Positions 37,201 to 49,140 of a stretch of DNA of 64,000 nt are shown here, one piece after another. Position numbers and translations under genes: made by a program. The notes beneath the pieces are model-generated. The model was not told where the DNA came from. It was given only the letters and a program-made list of their open reading frames with translations, and did no database searches. The stretch's first letter is position 1; each line of letters begins with the position of its first letter. The stretch comes from Andrena cerasifolii (Eukaryota; Arthropoda; Insecta; Hymenoptera; Andrenidae), in the NCBI RefSeq assembly GCF_050908995.1, contig NC_135123.1:17236001-17300000 (forward strand), written 5' to 3'.

Positions 37201-37806
37201 GATCCTTTATCTCTCAAATAATTGCAATGTCCCTTTCATCCCACCTCTGCCCTACCTAAGTCTAGCAGACGCGAGCGGCGCGGCGCGGCGCGTAATAAGA
37301 TAAAATTGATTTCGAGTGGTTTCGTAGAGTGCCCCGACGGTGCGTTCAGATGCAACAACGGGCAATGCCTGCCGGCCTACGAGTTTTGCAACGCCGTGGT
37401 GTCCTGCCGAGACGGAAGCGACGAGCCGAGAGGAGCTTGCCGGACACGAAACCGCGCAAGGATCTCATCGAGGGATTGTCCGTTTAGGTGCGACAACGGA
37501 AGGTGCCGCTCGGACGCGATCACGTGCAGCGGTCGCGACGGCTGCGGCGACGGCTCTGACGAGAAACGATGCTCCGTATGCAGTCAGTATCTTGATTTTT
37601 TCGCCACTTTTTTCCCCATGTACCGCGATAATACCTAAATACGTACATCTCGCGGAAGGAAACTCACATCCGCAAGAATCATTACATACCGTACGTCAGT
37701 CGCGCGGGACGCGTGGACCGCGTGGACGAGATACGTACTTATACAGCTGGAAATGTTCTGATAATTTACAATCTCTTCCGTTTCAGGATGCTCGGCGTTT
37801 GTTTAA
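34241..37806 (+). CDS. Secreted cysteine-rich protein with four LDLa repeats
   Basis: Ortholog not recognised. Exons 34241-34294, 34912-35074, 35149-35280, 35358-35621, 35697-36314, 37328-37582, 37787-37806 join in phase to 501 aa. Signal peptide MLGNRGAIFLLCFTLNNL crosses the first junction. Residues about 30-205 hold three EB/EGF-like modules (LGDECTRDEDCERSVVGSFC, LGQECLVEEQCSL, LGEVCYEHAHC), followed by an acidic linker and a fourth module (CTCDSECRLADPYSRC). Four LDLa repeats follow at roughly 330-365, 370-406, 412-450 and 457-490, each with the calcium-cage DGSDE or SEDE motif; the last ones are split by a 1-kb intron. It ends CSVCRCSAFV with no membrane segment, so it is probably secreted. 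If the final donor (A|gtcagt) is not used, the frame ends 14 codons later instead. Confidence 0.85.
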
Positions 37807-37997
37807 TGCCCTCGGAAAACGACAGAAGGCGATAACCGGGGATAGGAATCGGTAACGATGCACGCGATCGAAGCGTCAAGTACGCTTGACGAGCGGCACC
37901 GAACATGACCAAAGACTCTTCTGGACTCCTGAAGAAGAAACGACGTACGGCCATCAGCCTGCTTTCTTTTCCGTTGTACTTGTCGAAGCATTTTTCT

Positions 37998-38003
37998 AAT
38001 AAA
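37998..38003 (+). terminator. Polyadenylation signal of LDLa-repeat gene
   Basis: AATAAA about 190 nt after the stop at 37804-37806. Confidence 0.6.
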
Positions 38004-38739
38004 ACTAACTAACGGCAATTCGTTTTTCACCCTGTTCGCGCGTCAACCTCCAAGAGAGATCTCGCTACGCGCGCACGGGGAAAGAGGTCTGCCAGGTGGG
38101 CAGAAACTCCATTTGACCACGTTTCGGTCCGACATGGGTAGTCAACTAGTTATCCGCGGCTGCGCTCATCGAGGAAAAATCTCGGGAGGTGGCGCTCATC
38201 GATAAGAGGCGACCCGCGAGGCTCGACCTTCCTCAGGCCAGTCAGTCGGTGCCAGGCGGCTCACAATCAGTCCCGAGCCAAGTCTTGTTGGCGAACAAGC
38301 GATACCTATACTTGTGCGAGCACCTCGACCATCCATTAGCTGGACAGTGCTCGTTTCTTGTCCACATTCGCCACTCGAGACTTTCCAGAGAAACCGACAG
38401 TGGCAACCAGGTAGACTAATCGAAACACACCCTTGCCTCGCGTTCGTCGGTCTTCGTCGCTCCTCGCCGTGCGCCGCGCCCGCTCTTCACCCCTATTCCG
38501 CCGTCCTTTCTGCGAACTGCGTTTCGTCGATTTTCGGCACTGTCCCCGTGTACCTAGGCTGAAATGGCCAACGTCCACAGATATCAGGAATCTGACAGTG
38601 ATTGTTACACAATCGGGAGCAGCGCAACGGTCGCCCGTCCAATTCAGGCTCGTTACGCGTCTCATGATTCGATAAGTGGTAGATTTATAGTTTAAAGTTC
38701 GAAGGTTCCCGTACACCAGCGAGCACGCCGGGGGCCTTA

Positions 38740-39113
38740 AAGGTGGACGACTGTCGACTTTATGCAGCAGCGAAGGCCAATTGGAGTCATTTGGGAGCCC
38801 GGACTCCATGATGTTTACCAGAGCCGCGCGGAAGGGGAGCTCCAAAGCCAATGATTACGTGGGCGCGCAACGGACAGGGAGAACCGTAGTAGCGCGGCGC
38901 AGCCTCATACCCGTACGATAGGCTTGAATCACTGAGATTCTTGGGGGCCAATTATTTCGGTCTAGGGGTACGAGCCTGCACCACACGCTACTAATTACAC
39001 TCTTACAGTTTTATCATTGGCTTTCGAGCTCCCCCTCCGCGCGGCTTTGGTAAACATCACGGGGCCCGGGCTCCCAAATCACTCAAACTGGCCTTCGCTG
39101 TTGTACAGTACTG
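38740..39113. repeat. Near-palindromic element of about 370 bp
   Basis: Left arm from 38740 (GCAGCGAAGGCCAATTGGAG) and right arm to 39113 (the same inverted, CTGGCCTTCGCTG). GAGCTCC, CCGCGCGG, GGTAAACATCA and CAATGATTACG/TTTTATCATTGG elements pair in opposite sense, and the centre (GTAGCGCGGCGCAGCC against GGCTCGTACCCC-like) also pairs. Looks like a GC-rich foldback MITE. Confidence 0.7.
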
Positions 39114-39401
39114 TCTTTCAGCAAAATAAAGATACAGATCAGACGCGGTTATATTTCCTGCCCTCCTTACGTCCACCGCCCTTTAATCATTGCATCTTGT
39201 TTGACTGTGTGCATTACCACTACTAGGTCACTATCCGTACCTGGATTGCATCGGTTACGAGATCGCAAAACGGATAAGCCACTAGTCGCTCGATGACTAG
39301 TGTCGCGTCGAGATGCTCTGGCGAACGACAAACGCAAGGTTGGGGGAATCGTTGAACCGCTGCAAATTGGCGAAAATTGGTGACTCTCCAACGACGCGAT
39401 T

Positions 39402-41652
39402 ATGCGTCCAACCAGCAAAAGATCGCGCTTGGTCGAGTGCGTTCGCCGACGACCCGGCCTGGTTCTGTTGCTGTTACCGGCCGCGCTTTTAGCGAGCCTG
39501 TACGTTGCCTCGTCCGAGGTGGATTACGACTTTGAGTCGCGATATCCGTCCTTGTACAAGTCGTACAACGTCGCGGAAGGTGAGTTCTCAGAGTCTGCTC
39601 ACCAGAGTAGACGACGGGGCGAAGTTCCAGGCCCCAGGGCTATTCTACATACACTTTGCCAACGTCAGGAACGGTGGAGGGCTACCTGGTATGGAATCCG
39701 CGATGCCAGATGCTGTCCAAGGAGCCGCTGGACCCGTCCATTCGCTTCTACGTGAAGAGGGAAAGATTCGAGAGCTGCTCGAGCGAGGCCCGATTCACGA
39801 GACTGTCGAGGGACGAAAACGGTAGCGCGGTGCTGCTGCTCGATCCGCAAGCGACGGCACGGCATCCCGGCTTAGAGTGCTGCTGGTCGGCCGTTCTCAG
39901 ATCCGAGAAACAACCGGCGGGGGAGAAGACGAATAAAGACGGCAACTTTGACTCGTCGATCGTGTGAGTATCTACATAGGTATCGGGTAGGTATTGGATA
40001 CATGATACATAGGTATGCACCTATACGTTTTTATTAGGGTGAAACGGTGCGAGAAGTTAGACGGCGGAACGACCATACGCGGCGACGTGGAAGCGGTGAT
40101 GGTGAGCTGCAGGGTGAAATCTAAAGGGCGAGGAGCGGCGAGAGGCAAGCCGATCTACGAGAACGTTCACCCTGTCCTAAACCTCGACAAAGTTCGCCAA
40201 CGTTTGCGAAGCAACGCGAGCCAACCGTCTAGCCTAGCCCTGTCGAGGAAGCTGAGCGTCCTCGTGCTCGGTATCGACAGCGTCAGTCGGCTCAACTTTA
40301 TGCGCACTGCAACAACCACCGAGAAGCATTTACTTGAGACAGGCTGGGTCCGTTTGAACGGATACAACAAGATGGCAGACAATACCTTCCCGAACCTGAT
40401 GGCGATACTGACCGGTCAAAATCAAGCTCAGGCTTACTCGAGATGCAAGCCGACCGTCCCATACAACTTGGACCAATGTCCCTTTTTGTGGCACAAGTTC
40501 CGCGACGCCGGCTACGTGACCGGTTACGGCGAAGACGAGACCGGGCTCAACACCTTCAACTATCTTAAAGTCGGTTTCGTCGAACCGCCGACCGACTATT
40601 ACCTTCGGCCGTACATGCTCGCCTGCGAGAAGCTTCTTAAGGTGAAGAAAAGGTAGGAAACGGGAGTGGAGAGAGCGATGGGGGTGATGACTCCTACGGC
40701 TCAATCACGCGCTTGCCCCTGTTGCAGATTCGGCCTAAAGTATTGCACCGGACCCGAGACCAGCTTCGATAGAATCCTCGACTACGCGGTCGAGTTCGCG
40801 CGGACCTTTATCGATCTGCCGTACTTGGGTTTCTTCTGGACGACCAGCGTCAGCCATGAAAACGCCAACGGGCTCTCCTCGATGGACGGTCGACTGGTGA
40901 GCAAGCTAAGGTACATGGAACGCGAGGGCGTGCTCAACGACACGATGATCGTGTTCCTGAGCGATCACGGGATGCGATGGGGACCGATCAGAAACACTTT
41001 TGTCGGCTGGTACGAGGAGAGGCTACCCTTCCTCTATCTCTGGCTGCCAGAGTGGTTTCGAGCTGAGCGGCCGGACGCGTATTCGTCGCTGCTCGTCAAT
41101 CAACATCGGCTCACCTCGCCGTTCGACCTCTACGAGACGCTCCGAGAGGTACTGGGCTTGTCGGGCGGTCAGGCGGACCCCTCGCCGGCCTGTACCGGAT
41201 GCCGGAGCCTGTTCGGCCCGGTGCCGCGGGAGAGAGGTTGCTCCGACGTCGGCATCTCCACACACTGGTGCGCCTGCACCGCCTTCAAGTCCGCCGACCC
41301 CCAAGATCCGCTGGTTCTCGGAGGAGCTCGAGTCTTCCTCGAGCACGTGGACAGCCTCCTCGACGCCGATGCGTACAGGGACAAAAAGGGTAGACGGCTA
41401 TGCGCGAAACTTCACCTCAAGAAACTCCATCGCGTGGATCGCGCCATCGACTTTGCGAACTCCACCGGCCTCGCCTTCTTTTACATGATTCAAGTCAGCC
41501 CCGGGGATGGCAAGTTCGAGGTCACTGTGCGATACCACGAGAACGGCACTTACACCGTGTCTGACCACGATGTCAGTAGGATCAACTCTTACGCTACATC
41601 CGCCAAGTGTCTCGATCGTGGAATGAAACAGTATTGTCACTGTCTCAGATAG
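39402..41652 (+). CDS. DUF229 (alkaline-phosphatase/sulfatase-like) protein
   Basis: Four exons 39402-39579, 39669-39963, 40038-40652, 40728-41652, phase-consistent, 670 aa. The N-terminal hydrophobic segment (PGLVLLLLPAALLASLYVA, about residues 19-37) is a signal anchor. The first intron is only 89 bp with acceptor aacgtcag at 39661-39668, restoring the frame into TVEGYLVWNPRCQM. The core has LSVLVLGIDSVSRLNF, KMADNTFPNLMAILTGQ, GYGEDETGLNTFNY and VFLSDHGMRWGPIRNTFVG, positioned like metal-binding residues of the sulfatase/phosphatase fold. The C-terminus has a conserved cysteine-rich block (THWCACTAF, MKQYCHCLR). DUF229 proteins are widespread in insects and nematodes; their substrate is not known to me. 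It is convergent with the CUB/LDLa receptor. Confidence 0.9.
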
Positions 41653-41879
41653 AGAACGTCTCAATCGCGGTGGCACCTGTGTATGTACCACGGCTACCAG
41701 CCAATCTGGCGATTGCCAACGTGCCAAACTGGATCGCTCGATCGCAAACTCCTCTCTGCTGCGGAGAAACAAATCGAGTTTCTAATTACGAATTACGAAG
41801 CATATCGAAAAACTTGCGACGAAACACGCATGTACCGTGTGTACATACACGCGTAAAGGTAAACACATCGTACATGTGT

Positions 41880-41966
41880 GCACATTCACATCTATATGTA
41901 TAGGTATACTACATATATCTATATGTATATATACATATGTATGTATGTGTGTGTATATATATATTT
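41880..41966 (+). repeat. AT/GT-rich microsatellite (TATATG, TATG, TA)
   Basis: Imperfect TATATGTA and TGTA units in the DUF229 3' UTR. Confidence 0.8.
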
Positions 41967-42134
41967 TAATACGTCTTTAAATGCCATTTACTTACATACA
42001 TCGAAGGCGCGCTGCGCTGCTCGAAATGATATCGAGAAGAGACGAACGTACCTATGTATGTATCTACTTAGTCCCGAATCCCGATCAGCGCGCGTTACCC
42101 AACAACGATCCTTTTTGGAAAATGGATGACACTA

Positions 42135-42140
42135 AATAAA
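42135..42140 (+). terminator. Polyadenylation signal of the DUF229 gene
   Basis: AATAAA about 485 nt past the stop, about 110 nt before the stop of the convergent receptor gene, so the two 3' UTRs nearly abut or overlap. Confidence 0.6.
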
Positions 42141-42251
42141 CCACTGCTCGCAACATATTTACATCTGCTTTTCTCGCTCATGTTCCTTCGAATCGCCAAC
42201 GAGAATGCATACAGAGACATAAGTACACAGAACGATTTAGACTTTGCCTGA

Positions 42252-45200
42252 TCAATTGGGCATAGCGTCGAAACTGAGGCGCGAGGCCCGAATCATCTCC
42301 CGAACCGCCTCGTCGTCGTCTTCGTCGGTTGTTCGCCGGTGGAACGTTCCGTGCGCTGGGGTGCCGAACAACATAACCGTCACCGACTGTTTGCGACCAT
42401 GCGCGACTGCCACACCTTTTCGCACCAACAATCCGTCCAGAACTGTGACACCTTCACAGAGATTACCCAAATCGCAGCTCGAGTATCGTCGAACTCCTCG
42501 AACTCGTCGTCGTTGATCGCCCGAGTCAATCGATGTCGGATCGGAAGCGTACAGGACTGTCTTTCGCGTAATCTCCAACTCGTCGTTGCTCAGTTTCTCG
42601 TAACTGTTGGTCGATCCGATCCTCGGTACCTTGCCAACGTGCCCGTCGCGTGGATGAACCGAGAATTTCCTCGTCAAGGTTGTCGTCGTTGGACCACCGC
42701 TTCCGCCACTTCCGCTCTGCAATCTTCCCGTTCTCGCGCCCAGCAGTCTAACGATCGTGCTCCTCGATCGACAGCAACTCTGCTCCGGGTCCTCCCCGCC
42801 CTCTCCGTCTTTTCTCTTTTCCTGTTCCTCTTCAGCGTTGCCAGCCACCTGTTTGTTGGGTAGCACGCCGATCGGCCGAAGAGGAACGCCATCGCGCTTC
42901 CGTTCTGCGTCGGCCACAGGCGACCGCGCAGCTATCGCACAAACACAGGCACCCTCGCAACTGCACTGGTGGCACAAAGTATTAATATTGTCCTCGACGG
43001 TGGTTCTGTCGTGCTGTGGCTCGACTTGTTGTCCGCCTCTGCCTCCGTCTCCGCCTCCTCGTCCTCCACAATCCGGCTCGGTGTCGGTCGAGGCAGCGCA
43101 AGAGCTCCTCGGCTGCGAATCACAGGAGGCATCGGCCGTGCGAATCGAACTGGGAGCCTCATGATTTCGTAGATACGCACCGAAAAATTCCGCCTCAACC
43201 GGTAAGGATGCTCGGCTGGGAGAATCCGTCGGCGGCTCACAGCTCCCTGATAGTGATAGCGAAAACTGTCCGGCCCCGCGGAACCAGTCCCGTCGCGATC
43301 GCCGCCCCGTCTCCTCCTCTTCGTGGCTGATATCCGATTGCTCGCTCGCGTCTGGCCGATCAACATTCGAGCGTGAGAAGCGTCTGCGGACTGGCCGCGA
43401 TTTGGAGATATCCGCGAGTAAAAGAACGCGGAATGAAAAATGCTACTCACGCGCACTCGAGGCGGTCGTTGGGCCTGGCAGAGCGAAGCTTCGCGACGTC
43501 GATTCCGGAGGGGTGACGTACGGCGGTGGAGGGCTCTCTGGTAAACAGGTGGCACGGTTCTGCGGAATGGAATTAACGTCGGCGTTTGGTAACGGTCTGG
43601 CCCAACTACCGCGACTGGTGCTCGCCGTAGTGGCCTCCATCGTCGAACAAGCGGAAGATCGGCCAACGTCCAACCTCCGGTCAGCAAAAGAATTGGCGAA
43701 ATAGAGAAACGGCGGGAAAATAGATATCTACGAGAGGGGTAGGTCACTCACGAGCAGTTCTGGCCCGGTGAGCTTGTTCCGCGCGATTCTCGGCCAAATC
43801 CTCGTCTCTTCTTCCGAGCGACGATTTCCGCGTCCAGCCCGAGCTTGACGACCTCGTCATAGCCAGGCGGAGCCTCGTAGACCGGTGGGTCGTCCGACAC
43901 TGAGATCTCGTCGATTCGTGCACCGTCTGCAATGTTCAACACTGTCCAAAGTGACGGTGAGAAGTTAACTACGCGACGCTCTAAGCTTAGGCTGTTTAGC
44001 TGCCGCGAATAAAACCCCACCCGCGCGCAAAAGAAACTCGAGACAGACTTTTATCCTGCCAAACGCATAGACATAGGTCATAGGTAGGTGGCTTCTAGCG
44101 TCGGTAGACCGGGAACATCGTCATCCTACCTAATAGCTCGCTGATCGTTTGCAGTCTCGACTGCAATTCCCTCTGCTGCCTCGCCCTGGCGCCCATTCTG
44201 TACAACAGAATGATCAGGGCTGATATGAGAACGATCAGACCGAGGCTACTCGCAACGAACACAAGGGTAGCCGTTTTCAAGTCGGGGTATCGATCGATCT
44301 TCGGAAAATAGTAATTAGCCTTGTTCACGTGCCACTTTCGATCCTGCGGCTCCATTTCCCAATCTGCCAACAAACGGAGCAGTCGTCAATGGAGAGATGA
44401 TACCTGCATATTTCGGCACAGGTATGTACCTCTGTAGCAGCTAGTCGGCTCGTCGCTGTTGTCGCCGCAATGATCGAATCCGTCACAGTTTAGCTGATTC
44501 GGTATGCATCTATGATTCCGACACAGGAAATCGGAACCCGCGAAGCAATCTGCGTTAGGTGTAGAATTATTACGGGTTGCATCTGAACGCAACGAAGTTT
44601 TAGCTAGTTTGTCGCGCAAACACACCTACCCATGTAGCTGAATGCGGCGTAGGCGATCGCCATATGCGAAGATGGGCCAAACGTTCCCCGAAGGCTGACG
44701 TGGAAGCCGCTGGTCACTGGGGCAACGTGTTCCCTGTGCCTGGGTGGCTGTACTTGACTCGCCGGGTGCCTTAATATTTCGAGCGGCAAGAGGGCCGAGG
44801 TCGGACCCTGTTTTACCACCAGTTCGGTATTTCCGGCTAAAAGGATAACGAGAACGGCGAGAAGAGAGGAGTTAACTTACAGGTCTGGGTGAACTCACCC
44901 ATGTCTGCAAACGTGACCACCTTTAGGTACATATGCGTCTTCATGTGCAAAAAGTTTTTAGGCGGCCGAATCAGCCACACACAGTCGTAGGTCTTTACCC
45001 CTTCGTCGACCATGTCCATCATGGTGATAGCACCGCCGAGATTTTCTACGTAGCCACCGCAGTCGGTGATCGGTTGGACGGACTTGTCGAACGCGTGACC
45101 GATGACAAACGAGTAGAAAGCCTTGTAACCTAGTCCAGTGCCGCCGTTCGCGTAGAATCGTATCAACAAGGACGGGCCGGAGCTCATTATCACCGGTGGA

Positions 45201-46627
45201 CGAAACTTGGCGCCACTGCTCACGTCTAGACGCTGTCCGTTCCAATCGTAGAACTGCAACTCGCAAATCACCGGATAGCAGATTACGGGAACGATAGCAC
45301 TAGTTTACAAAGTAAAAAAAAATTTGCGCAGCAGATGCCACTATTTTTCTCTTATGTAAAATGGCCCGTAAAATTTCTATGGATAAGTTTTCGAGATATC
45401 GACAGGTGAACTTTTTACCTGCCTGTCAAAAAGGTGGTCCCACTTAATTGCGAATATCTCGTGTTGCGAATAACCTATATGGTCGAACATTATATCAAAT
45501 TAAAGATAATTTAATCACAAACAAATGTACCTCATAAAATTTCCAAATCGGTTCAGTAGTTCAGGTGAAATCGATGGAGAGATGTGAAAAAAGTCATTTT
45601 TTCGACCGAAATTGAAACCAAGTAGCCAAGTACCTATTTAGTTTCTGACAAGTAACATCACTTACTTCCATTATAGACACCGTCGCCAGCTGAAAGTCGC
45701 TGAACAGGAGCCTGATGCGACAGGAGGGTGCTTGGCTGGGGCACGTGATTATATACTCCAAGCCCAGATCGCGAGGATAACGAGCGGGAAAGAACGGGGA
45801 CGTTAAAATTCCTCCACCGGTACTGTTCAGCCCCTTGGCCGGTTGACCGGTCGCCGCCAATTCTGTACCTCTCAGATGCAGTCTGTTCCCTATCGGACAG
45901 AGATGAGAGAAGGACATAGGGAAATATATCAATGAACCGCTCGACTGGACGCGGCGCGGCGCGCACTTACTTCAACTTACTTTCAGCCGTGTATTCCAGC
46001 GTAAACGCGTGCATGTGCGACTGGCTGTATAGCAGAGTGATTGACAATGTTCTGGTGCTCGATCTGTACGTGATCGGCGCATACAGTCCGCAAAACGGAG
46101 TCCCGGACACGTCCTCGTACGGCGGCTCCGAGATCCACACGTAATCACACCTGAACGGAAAGCAACATGCACTGATTCTTCCGCCAACATTTCGGAGAGC
46201 CCGCGGCAACTCTGCCGGCCGCGGCGCGGCAATCGTTAGATCGTTACCTGCACGGACTATCCATCGTGACGCTGCCGTCGCCGCAATGGTGCGGCAACGC
46301 GATACTCTGGAACGTCAGAATTATCACGCAGGATGGGCATGTCACCAGCTCCAGAGTACACTGCGCGTGAGAGCTGTTGCTCGCGTACACTCGCGAACCA
46401 TCCTGCCTCGCTTCGTTCTTTGCGAATGAAACGTTCGTCGCGTACAAAATGCCTTTCTCGCCCAGCTCCAGGTACAACCGCCGCCCGTTCTGAGCACCAC
46501 AGATATCCTCGTTTCGGACCATCACATTGTTCACTTGGCCCTCCGCGGCCATTGACCACCACAGTATCGCCAGAATCCCTATCAACACGAACGTAACGGC
46601 TAGCCATGCGTTGCATTTAATTTTCCT
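42252..46627 (-). CDS. CUB/LDLa single-pass membrane protein, CULD-like
   Basis: Exons 46248-46627 (5' edge uncertain), 45981-46150, 45666-45889, 44899-45253, 44630-44836, 44430-44549, 44130-44363, 43752-43926, 43451-43674, 42252-43390, all phase-consistent, about 1,074 aa. A hydrophobic leader (WLAVTFVLIGILAILWW) precedes three CUB-like domains (about 38-182, 185-315, 330-443), one LDLa (445-484, ending CGDNSDEPTSC), and a membrane helix (about 515-539). The cytoplasmic tail has three PPxY motifs (PPVY, PPGY, PPPY), acidic clusters and a cysteine patch CHQCSCEGACVC. PPxY motifs recruit WW domains of Nedd4-type ubiquitin ligases. The order matches Drosophila CULD, known from rhodopsin/TRPL endocytosis, but Neto-type proteins are an alternative. 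No in-frame ATG precedes the leader, so a 5' exon is probably missing here. Confidence 0.8.
44098..44129 (-). other. Possible alternative end of the CULD-like protein
   Basis: If the donor G|gtagga at 44129 is not used, translation continues RMTMFPVYRR and stops at 44098-44100. The product would keep CUB, LDLa and membrane segments but lose the whole PPxY tail. Confidence 0.4.
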
Positions 46628-47311
46628 TTACATTTACACTACTCTCGCTCGCTTTGTTCCGCTCATAGGCGCGCTAGCTCGCGAGCTCGCGCGCGCCGGC
46701 CCCCCCGCCCGCGCCGCCTAACTCGCTCCCATGCTCTTTCGTAGGCTGGTGAATGAATTGCGAGAAATCGGATTTCGCAACATCACCGGGAAACTTACCG
46801 CGTAAAAACGGACGGTACATCTTCCTCTGACGGAAAAAGGCGTTCTGCCACTCGAGAAACCCATTGCGATTACCCGCGTAATTTCATTAGTTCGCAACGC
46901 TGTTACGTACCTTCTTATTATGGCATATAGCATTGCTATGGTATCCTTTGCACGTTCCGCCTCTTTGCCATCCAAACTTCCAACGAGTTTATGTAATTTT
47001 CAACTGTTGGATGTTAATCCCGCCTTTTGTCACACTGAACGTGCCTTGCGAATCAGGTGTATCACGACAGGAAAAAGACTTCAATGCTGCAACGTACTGA
47101 TTTCGAGTAAAACAATCTATTCGTACTTCGTACTTGTATGTACGTGCAGATATTTCCGTCAAATGGGACCAACGCATCGTGTTGCTTGCTACAATCGCGT
47201 TGCAAATATCGTAATGCGCGCCAATGACTGCGCTGGAACAGTGACGATCAAAGTCTCATCAGATGTCTCTAAAGTGCTCTAAAGGCGCGGGCGCGTCGCA
47301 GCGTGAAAATT

Positions 47312-48205
47312 ATGGAAGATAGTAAATTGTTGACCGGTGTGCTAGGTTCCTCGGGTGGTACATTAAACATGATTCCCTCTGCTATAGATCCAGTAAAACA
47401 GAGATTTCCATTCTGTATAGTCTGGACACCGATTCCAATTTTAACGTAAGGAAAAGTGCAGAATAACCTACGACAATTTTAGAATTTTTATTGCGTCCAT
47501 GCTCGCACTGCTTGTCATTCCGCTTGTACATATATCAGATTGTTCGCCAGATCGCGATCGATCATGGTCTGTAGACTGGTATCGATATAGCATATCGGAT
47601 CGGGTAGCATCCTCTCAAAGTGATCGTTCCCATTTTATTGTTAAGGTATTTTTTACCGGTTATCGGCCACATGGGCATTGCTACTTCCACCGGTGTGATA
47701 CGGGATTTCGCGGGTCCGTATCACGTAAGCGAAGATAATATGGCTTTTGGAAAGCCCACTAAATACTGGCAATTGAACTACACCAAAGCAAAAGGAGGCG
47801 GTCAAGGATGGGACTCCGCAGTTGCGGAAGCTAGCGAAATGTACAAGACTAGAATGGTTAGTGTTGAGGAAACGCGCAAACTTTATCCAGTTGTCCCTCT
47901 GCAAATGCTTGTTTCCTTCGCAGCATAATATATTCTGCGACAACTGCCATTCTCACGTGGGTAAGGCCTTGAATTTAATGTCGTACGACGATTCAAATGG
48001 TTGGAACATGGTAAACCTAGCGTTTCTCATGCTAGTACATGGAAAATATGTAAGGTAAGGACTTACGTAGAATGTACGCATATCCTTGACGCACCAACAT
48101 GCAAGGACGCATTTCTCTTTCAGTTTTCTAGGTTTTCTCAAAACCTGGATGCCATTTTGCTTCTTAGCCGCCGTCGTCGCATTGGTTTGCCTGTTTCTAC
48201 TATAA
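47312..48205 (+). CDS. Tmem222: Transmembrane protein 222 (DUF778/RTE1 family)
   Basis: Exons 47312-47445, 47646-47856, 47924-48054, 48124-48205, phases join, 185 aa against about 208 in human. Family-specific motifs: RFPFCIVWTPIPIL, PVIGHMGIATSTGVIRDFAG, VSEDNMAFGKPTKYWQL, and the cysteine-rich CDNCHSHVGKALNLM. Hydrophobic segments lie at the first motif, around NMVNLAFLMLVHGKYV and at the C-terminal FCFLAAVVALVCLFLL. Related to plant RTE1, a Golgi/ER protein modulating ethylene receptors; the animal function is poorly defined. The start ATG follows a CpG-rich leader shared with the divergent CULD-like gene. It is convergent with the next gene. Confidence 0.95.
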
Positions 48206-48690
48206 GTTGGTCGCCGATTCAAACTCCACGCAGAGCGCGCATCTGCGACTCCGAGGGTAAATGTTTATTTCCAGGGAAGCAAGCACAGTTTCGTAATTCA
48301 ATATTTATTACAAACATGGGTTGCCATTTTAAAATTAAGCGTATCATACAGCTGTACAATATCACGGCATGCTATATAGCACAAGCGGTTCGGAGTACCG
48401 GCGAACGATACATTGCAATACAAAAACGTGATTTTAAGAATCGTCCTTTGAGAAATACATTCATACTCTTACCTAGGAGAATACGTAAATGTGTCGCTTA
48501 GTTAGACCTCGATATGTAAGTTTTCGAGAGTAGCCATTGGCCGTGCATTTTGTAGAAACGACCGCTAATGTTAGACAAGAGAGCAGGAATAGGAGGAATA
48601 GCTGATCCTAAACTAAGAATAAGCTTTTTCACGAGTGGGCAGAAAATCATAGGATGTCAGCATCGATGTCCGCCAGAATAGACGCCACGC

Positions 48691-49140
48691 TCACTCGTTA
48701 CTTCTACTATTCATCTCTGCTATAACGCTTTCCTCGACTGAAAAGCTATAATCATAACTCCGACTATCTATTCTATCTACGAATGATAAAATTTCGTCAA
48801 TTCTGAGTCTATCGGTCTCCGGGTCGCTGTTCGTACTAATTTCAAGTTGTTTACATAATTTAAACGGTATGCCATTCAAGTAGTGCGTAACTTCCTCCTG
48901 ACTGTGATCCTTGGGCAAATAGGTCGACGAGGCGTTTGAATAATCTGGGACAGAAGGGACGTATGGATACAAGTTACCGCTAGGATATACGGTCGCGTCT
49001 TGGGTCGCAGGCGGTGGTAACGGCGCAGGCCTTTTCCTCACAAATTCGTATCCTTCGCATTGGTCCATAGATAAGTCTTCTTCTACAGGATCAGGTAGCG
49101 GATGCTTCGGATGTTCTTTCTTCCCAAACAGCCAAGACAT
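48691..49140 (-). CDS. Small UMA-domain-like protein
   Basis: Single coding exon, 149 aa, start MSWLFGKKEHPKHP just after an acceptor (ttttgcag at 49144), so a 5' UTR exon lies upstream. The middle is proline-rich (RKRPAPLPPPATQ). The C-terminal half has GIPFKLCKQLE and SYDYSFSVEESVIAEMNSRS, which fits the UMA motif (PF-x-L ... YDF-x-LE-x-SV) of UBAP1, MVB12 and UMAD1, the part that binds ESCRT-I. I infer a role in endosomal sorting. Assignment rests on motif recall only. A minus-strand AATAAA at 48304-48309 would place its 3' end inside the TMEM222 3' region. Confidence 0.6.
   Translation of the reverse strand: MSWLFGKKEHPKHPLPDPVEEDLSMDQCEGYEFVRKRPAPLPPPATQDATVYPSGNLYPYVPSVPDYSNASSTYLPKDHSQEEVTHYLNGIPFKLCKQLEISTNSDPETDRLRIDEILSFVDRIDSRSYDYSFSVEESVIAEMNSRSNE

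Noticed and set aside
39505..39668. Direct read-through of DUF229 exon 1 into FYIHFANVRNGG
   Set aside because: That frame does not lead into VEGYLVWNPRCQ; splicing 39579 to 39669 restores the family frame.
41000..41488. 162-codon plus-strand frame and its minus-strand partner
   Set aside because: Shadows of the DUF229 last exon in GC-rich sequence.
42932..43747. 271-codon Arg/Ser-rich frame on the minus strand
   Set aside because: Shadow of the receptor's tail exons; it crosses the splice sites at 43390 and 43451 that join in the other frame.
46257..46616. 119-codon frame MQRMASRYVRV over the receptor's first exon
   Set aside because: Shadow frame; the CUB-like protein frame with hydrophobic leader overlaps it and joins the next exon.
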